A DNA stretch of 64,000 nucleotides from NCBI GenBank assembly GCA_012862575.1, contig BLSF01000011.1, forward strand, positions 186,001 through 250,000. The letters are read 5' to 3'. Source of the DNA: Parietichytrium sp. I65-24A. Taxonomy: Eukaryota > Sar > Bigyra > Thraustochytrida > Thraustochytriidae. This document shows, piece after piece, positions 59,793 to 64,000 of this stretch (position 1 is the stretch's first letter; each line of letters begins with the position of its first letter). The notes below the pieces were generated by a model. It ran no database searches, had not been told where the DNA came from, and saw nothing but the letters and a program-made list of their open reading frames with translations. The translations under genes were made by a program, and so were the position numbers.

Positions 59793-62639
59793 TTAGTTTT
59801 CGACAAGCCTTCTGTCCTCCACGGACGGCTTCCTTGAGGCTCGTATCAAGGTGGCCTTGGCCTTGGCAAGCTGCTGTTTGAGCCCATATTTTTTCATGCG
59901 ATCAGGCTCTTGGAGAATTTCACGCTCTAAACGGGATATCTCGCCTTCCAATTGCGAAGGGTTTTGACCTATGGACGAATGTTTTTGCATTTTGGCGTTA
60001 AGCCTCTCTTCCATCCTCTGCTTTTCTTGAGCGATCTGCTTTTCTCTGGCAGCGCGAGCCTGCTCATGTCGATCAACCGAGTCTAGACCTTCTCCTTGCT
60101 CATTCCATTGTCGCGGCGAAAACTCCTGTTCGGGTAAAGGCGCGGCAGGTTCGGCACGGCGAGCAGGCTCCGGCTGTCTAGCTCGGTGTGGTGCGAAATG
60201 TTGCCCAGATGTGTCTTCCAGCTGCATCGCCGCAAGTCGTTTTTTCATTGTTCTACAAAGTAAGACAATTTGCTCCTCTTTATCATCGTCCGAGATGCGC
60301 GGATCGTTCCACACCCTCGTACGAATGTCGTGCTTCATTTCTTCCCAAGTCATCATGTGCCTCTCGGTTCGCGGACCAGGAGCCGCGCGAAAGTCTGGCG
60401 GACCATGCTGCATCATACTGCGATGCTCTACCATACCATGATGCTCTATGGAGTTCATGTGATTATGCTGGTAGTGAGATGGTGGCGGAGCGTAGCCATT
60501 GAAGGAACCCGTTGCGAAATTGTTTCCCCCACGCCGATCTGGCCCGTTATAATGCCCTCCTTCTGCCGCTTGATGCCCCATGTAACCGTTCTCTCCTGCG
60601 TAACCATGCGGGTTTGGCAAGTGGTGATTTACAGGCGGCGAGCGCGTCTCCGGGTGCTCAGCAATCCCATGGCCAAACTCTGAATAACGGTTGTCGGCAT
60701 AGTGCTGCTCGTTCTCATAAGGCGGGGTGCATTCTTCCCGCTGGTAGTTGCGGTCCTCGTAAAACCCGTCTTGATTTGCGTACCCTTGGCCCTGGGTGTA
60801 ACTGGCCTGGGAATCGGTGTGACGCCTTGGGTCAGGATAGTCCTGAGTACCAGTATAGGCCCTCTCAGCAGCAAAACTGTTCTCTTGCATGTTGACGTTT
60901 TGACTTACGCTGCTAGGGCTCAGAGTACCAGGAACTTCTTCGGGGCTTCTATTTTCTATGGCCGGCTGTCTTTGTGGGTGTGCGTTACGTTGCTGTCGCC
61001 TCTCTCTCACAGGAGACTCGTGTTGGTTGGAACCTGCCTTAACTCCAGCACCATCAACTTGCATGGGGACCGGCGCTTTTGGCTGTGTGTCTTCGGGATT
61101 CTCCTGAGCTTCCGCAGCTCGCTCTCTTCGTCGTTTCTCCCTCTCCCATTGTTTTGCTCTTTTAAGATCGTCAGCTGCTTGATTCTGAAGGGTCATAGCT
61201 TGAAATTTGGCTGCGTTTAATCGCGCGCGCTGCAGTTCACCAGCTCCGTCACGAGCGTCTTGCAGTATTTGGCGATTCTCTGTAGAGAGCTTCCTCAAGC
61301 CGGCCGCTTCAGCCTCTCGCCGCGCTCTGGCAAGACGTTTTTCTACTTTCTTGAGCTCTCCAGCTTTGGAAATTGTATCGAAGCTCCCGTCTCGTGCATG
61401 ATTCTTCTGAGGTGGGCCGCCCCAGGAGCTCTGTTGATCTTGTCCAGCTTTCTTGATCGCATCTCGCGTGGCCTTCGCTTTTCTGGCAAGCGCAGTAACA
61501 TCCACTGGCTCTAGCTCTTGACGGACGGTAATTCCCCCCGTGGTCCAGCTCTTGTCACTTTGCTCGCTCTGCTCCTGTCCGTCCATGATACAGGCGTGTC
61601 TCACAGTGTTGAGGCTGTGCTCTGTGTCCTTAGAGGAAGGCGATACCGTCGCGATGACAATCGTTCTTGACTCTACATCGCCATCTGCCACGAAGGATGG
61701 CCGCAGAAGATGCGTCAATTTGCTCTGGCGGTAGGGAATGTACGAAGCATTTTTGGACCTTGCGCGAATGCACTCCTTCAATTTCATTAAAGAGCTGTTG
61801 ATATGGGCGCTCTCCTTTCGGCGTTGAGCATCGTGTTCCGCCGAGTCTATTCGGTGCTCGCTTCCTGCAAGATCTACCAACGTGAGGGAATTGCCATTCT
61901 TTAGCTCAATGCGACAGAGGGCGTGTGATCGCGACGAATGGTCGTGGACGCCAGTCGCAGCTGTAGCGCGAAGAGAACACGCAAACTCAATGTATTTGTA
62001 TAGGTTGTCCGCTGTGACCGGAATTTGGACGGCTGGGTACGCCATAACATCTCCATTCGGACAGCTCATCAAGTTGAGCTTGTTGTGGTTGTTCAAGATG
62101 TCAAACACCGTGTCGCCGGCCAGCTCCACAAAAGAAAGATGAGCGTCAATCTCCCGCCCAGTTGCAAACAGCTCTTCCGAAACTCTCTTGTAGCAGTGCG
62201 ACATCGTGTACGTTTTCCCACTCCCAGTCTGGCCATACATCATCACAGTTCCGTTCCCGCCTCTGCTCACCAAAGTGACGAGCGGCTTCACAACATTTTG
62301 AAACACCGTTTCCGTATCGTCATCTTCAGAAAAGACATAGTTGAAGTCGAAATGGTGGTGATCTAAAAACCGTTGCTTCATATCCGCGCCCATCCTCGCA
62401 TCGTGAATAGTCAACCTCGTCCCTCCAGGCACACACGTCACAACGTCAAACTCTTCTTGCTCGATCTCGTGCGGAAAGATAGGTCTCTTCCGCACGGCGA
62501 CTTGCACGACCTGGTCCCGCAATCCACTGGCATCTTTGCAGCCTGGTCCACTCGGATTCGCTCGGAAACTTTGGATCCCTTTCATAAAAGTATCCCGATT
62601 CTCTCGTCGCGACGTGCGTTTATCCGCATTTCGAATCAC
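59793..62639 (-). CDS. Kinesin-13-like motor protein with N-terminal motor domain
   Basis: A 948-residue protein whose motor domain begins near 45 (VVQVAVRKRPIFPHEI). It has the P-loop GQTGSGKTYT (about 134-143), the switch I SSRSHA element and switch II DLAGSE, then INSSLMKLKECIRA, YRQSKLTHLLR and the NTVRHA end (about 350). The KRP opening, the LKECIRA run and the RQSKLT spacing resemble kinesin-13 microtubule depolymerases. The KVD loop-2 triplet typical of that family is not intact (GAD in its place). The long C-terminal part is Gln/Arg-rich coiled coil (about 440-540), then a Tyr/His/Pro/Gly-rich disordered region, then coiled coil to the end. Kinesin-13 usually carries its motor in the middle; here only 45 residues precede it. 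It converges with the PIP kinase gene with a 34-bp gap. Confidence 0.82.
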   Translation of the reverse strand: MIRNADKRTSRRENRDTFMKGIQSFRANPSGPGCKDASGLRDQVVQVAVRKRPIFPHEIEQEEFDVVTCVPGGTRLTIHDARMGADMKQRFLDHHHFDFNYVFSEDDDTETVFQNVVKPLVTLVSRGGNGTVMMYGQTGSGKTYTMSHCYKRVSEELFATGREIDAHLSFVELAGDTVFDILNNHNKLNLMSCPNGDVMAYPAVQIPVTADNLYKYIEFACSLRATAATGVHDHSSRSHALCRIELKNGNSLTLVDLAGSEHRIDSAEHDAQRRKESAHINSSLMKLKECIRARSKNASYIPYRQSKLTHLLRPSFVADGDVESRTIVIATVSPSSKDTEHSLNTVRHACIMDGQEQSEQSDKSWTTGGITVRQELEPVDVTALARKAKATRDAIKKAGQDQQSSWGGPPQKNHARDGSFDTISKAGELKKVEKRLARARREAEAAGLRKLSTENRQILQDARDGAGELQRARLNAAKFQAMTLQNQAADDLKRAKQWEREKRRRERAAEAQENPEDTQPKAPVPMQVDGAGVKAGSNQHESPVRERRQQRNAHPQRQPAIENRSPEEVPGTLSPSSVSQNVNMQENSFAAERAYTGTQDYPDPRRHTDSQASYTQGQGYANQDGFYEDRNYQREECTPPYENEQHYADNRYSEFGHGIAEHPETRSPPVNHHLPNPHGYAGENGYMGHQAAEGGHYNGPDRRGGNNFATGSFNGYAPPPSHYQHNHMNSIEHHGMVEHRSMMQHGPPDFRAAPGPRTERHMMTWEEMKHDIRTRVWNDPRISDDDKEEQIVLLCRTMKKRLAAMQLEDTSGQHFAPHRARQPEPARRAEPAAPLPEQEFSPRQWNEQGEGLDSVDRHEQARAAREKQIAQEKQRMEERLNAKMQKHSSIGQNPSQLEGEISRLEREILQEPDRMKKYGLKQQLAKAKATLIRASRKPSVEDRRLVEN

Positions 62640-64000
62640 AGACTCTCCAGCCCCCCTGCTTTGTTCAAACGCCGTTCAACATCAACATGCACCGCAGTTG
62701 CAAAGTTGCAAAAAGTTGCTCGATTAAACCATGTTTCACCAGCACAATATTCAAGAGCGTCCCAATCGTCAGTACATCTCCAGCAACACCTTTCCAACTT
62801 TGACCAGAAACGGCAACTCACATAACGGCTAGCCTCTCGCGGAGGCTCCTCACGCTTAAGTACTACTCGCACGCCAGTCTCAAACAACGGAGAAACGGCG
62901 CTGATTGGATGTATACCCCTTGCCACCCTCAATTTTGCGATGTCTCGACCTCCTGTTCGAACTTCGCGTTTGGCCATGTTTGGCCCAATGTTCCTTGCCT
63001 ATAGTTATAGCTAACAGAAGACTAAGGACCCCCTCTGGCAGTCCGGTAAGTCATCAGACAGTCTGGTAATAAATTGGGACTCGTAGTATCTAGTCCGTCC
63101 GCTGGCATGAGCATAAGGCTTTGACGCCGGGTTTTGTATGTATGGCCTCGTCCCCTAGTGGTTGACAATATAGGATACAGTAGTACGGCACGTAGGTTAC
63201 GTACTATAGTATAGGAGCTAGGTGCTTGAGAAGTGAAAGAACGGTTCGTGTGTTCACGAATGATCGATGCAACGGAAATGTTGGGAACGACATTTCCAAC
63301 GCAGTTTGCATCTTTGGCATCTTTGCATCGCGCCGGCGATTGATCCTCTGTCAGTCGAGTCAGTCGAGTGGAACTGTGTTTACTGAAATAAAAGAAAGGA
63401 TTTCGCTCGGCTTGCTCTCTTGGATCATCACCGATGGATGATGTCATTGCATTCGTAAACCGTAGACACATTGTCATGTCTTGGAAGCAATTGGAAGCGA
63501 CCGTTTGTTTCTTCTTCACACGTCCCACGGTCATCCAAAGTTGAAGCTTTATGGTTTCAGAAGTTCCAAACGTTCTCAAATCTAAACTGGTTCGTTCACG
63601 AATGCCGCGAAAGCAATGTGCTTGGCATTCGAACACTTTCCTTGTTCGAACGAGTGTCACCAGAGTCACACCAAATCTCCAAATGCAAACGCAAACGCAA
63701 ACGCAAATGCGAATGCATTAGTGAACCAACCAAAGACTCCGAAGCGTTTCCTGTTTTCACTGACTTGCGTGAGGTCAGAGACTGTGCAAACCGTGCAATC
63801 CAAACTCACCGATTCGCGAAACGCTTTTTGCGCACTAGCGGGAGGTCATTGTGTTCCTAGAAGTCCGGACCACTTTTCCCACTTATCCCTCTTTTCCTCT
63901 TTCGAAAAACATCGTTCGTTCATTCATTCTTTCTTTCTTTGTTTCCTTTCTTCCATTGCACAGACTTTCATTCACAGCCAACTCAGCCAACCCGCGCCGC
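62640..64000. other. Terminal non-coding stretch, no gene seen
   Basis: Promoter of the kinesin gene, then about 1.2 kb without a credible frame. A short (GCAAAC)n hexamer run lies at about 63683-63712, and TTTC/CATT-rich simple sequence at 63910-63960. A gene might start beyond the window edge. Confidence 0.5.
63683..63712. repeat. Hexanucleotide repeat (GCAAAC)n
   Basis: Five tandem copies of an aaacgc/gcaaac unit, the last ones changing to gcaaatgc and gaatgc. Non-coding context. Confidence 0.85.

Noticed and set aside
1-64000. CRISPR arrays, operons, bacterial promoters or ribosome-binding sites
   Set aside because: The window is eukaryotic nuclear DNA. No spaced direct repeats of CRISPR type were seen, and gene spacing is not operonic.

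Overview
This is nuclear DNA of a eukaryotic protist. It has long single-exon genes on both strands with wide low-complexity spacers, and it carries typical eukaryotic families: a PKG-type kinase, a kinesin, PIP kinase, TFIIIB Bdp1, the NatC subunit NAA35 and a sterol reductase. An LRRC56/ODA8-like gene points to a flagellated life stage. A His-phosphotransfer (HPt) protein, myristoylated cyclic-nucleotide signalling proteins and a secreted VWA protein with an APTKAPT-type linker fit a stramenopile. Intron poverty makes a thraustochytrid/labyrinthulomycete my best guess. That is inference; nothing here fixes the species.

Layout. 1-3602: no gene seen. 3603-6542 (+): metallo-beta-lactamase phosphodiesterase with cNMP-binding domains. 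6860-8299 (-): multi-pass membrane protein. 9.5-13.1 kb: a nested palindrome holding four copies of a tiny Lys/Ala/Pro-rich microgene, with a fifth copy at 17.1 kb. 14416-15966 (+): secreted orphan protein. 17511-18836 (-): prenylcysteine methylesterase-like hydrolase. 19605-22328 (-): cGMP-dependent protein kinase. 25253-27484 (+): two-VWA secreted protein. 28128-29021 (+): probable mitochondrial uL10. 29319-31217 (-): Bdp1. 32311-34710 (-): NAA35/MAK10. 37832-38685 (+): two-exon HPt protein. 39001-40305 (-): nitrilase-fold protein lacking the catalytic Cys. 41.8-48.5 kb (+): tandem pair of MLKL-like kinases with armadillo tails. 49876-51627 (+): LRRC56. 51823-54006 (-): ankyrin/coiled-coil protein. 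54802-56121 (-): ERG4/ERG24-type sterol reductase. 57386-59758 (+): PIP kinase with a PX domain nested in its catalytic domain. 59793-62639 (-): kinesin-13-like motor. 62640-64000: no gene seen.

How the genes may work together. The phosphodiesterase and PKG lie 13 kb apart, and both start with N-myristoylation signals, which suggests a membrane-tethered cyclic-nucleotide circuit; the PKG and phosphodiesterase both carry CNB modules. LRRC56 and possibly the kinesin belong to flagellar/microtubule biology. The rest looks like unlinked housekeeping.

Most unusual items: (1) the MLKL/HeLo-like kinase pair, which share a 730-bp stretch with no difference I could find, and which carry separate single-base frameshifts that spoil different ends; (2) the palindromic microgene array; (3) the PX domain between the MDYSLL and IID motifs of a PIP kinase; (4) a roughly 110-residue poly-Ala/Ser insertion inside the third CNB domain of PKG together with a changed APE motif; (5) the nitrilase-fold protein with Cys replaced by Ser.
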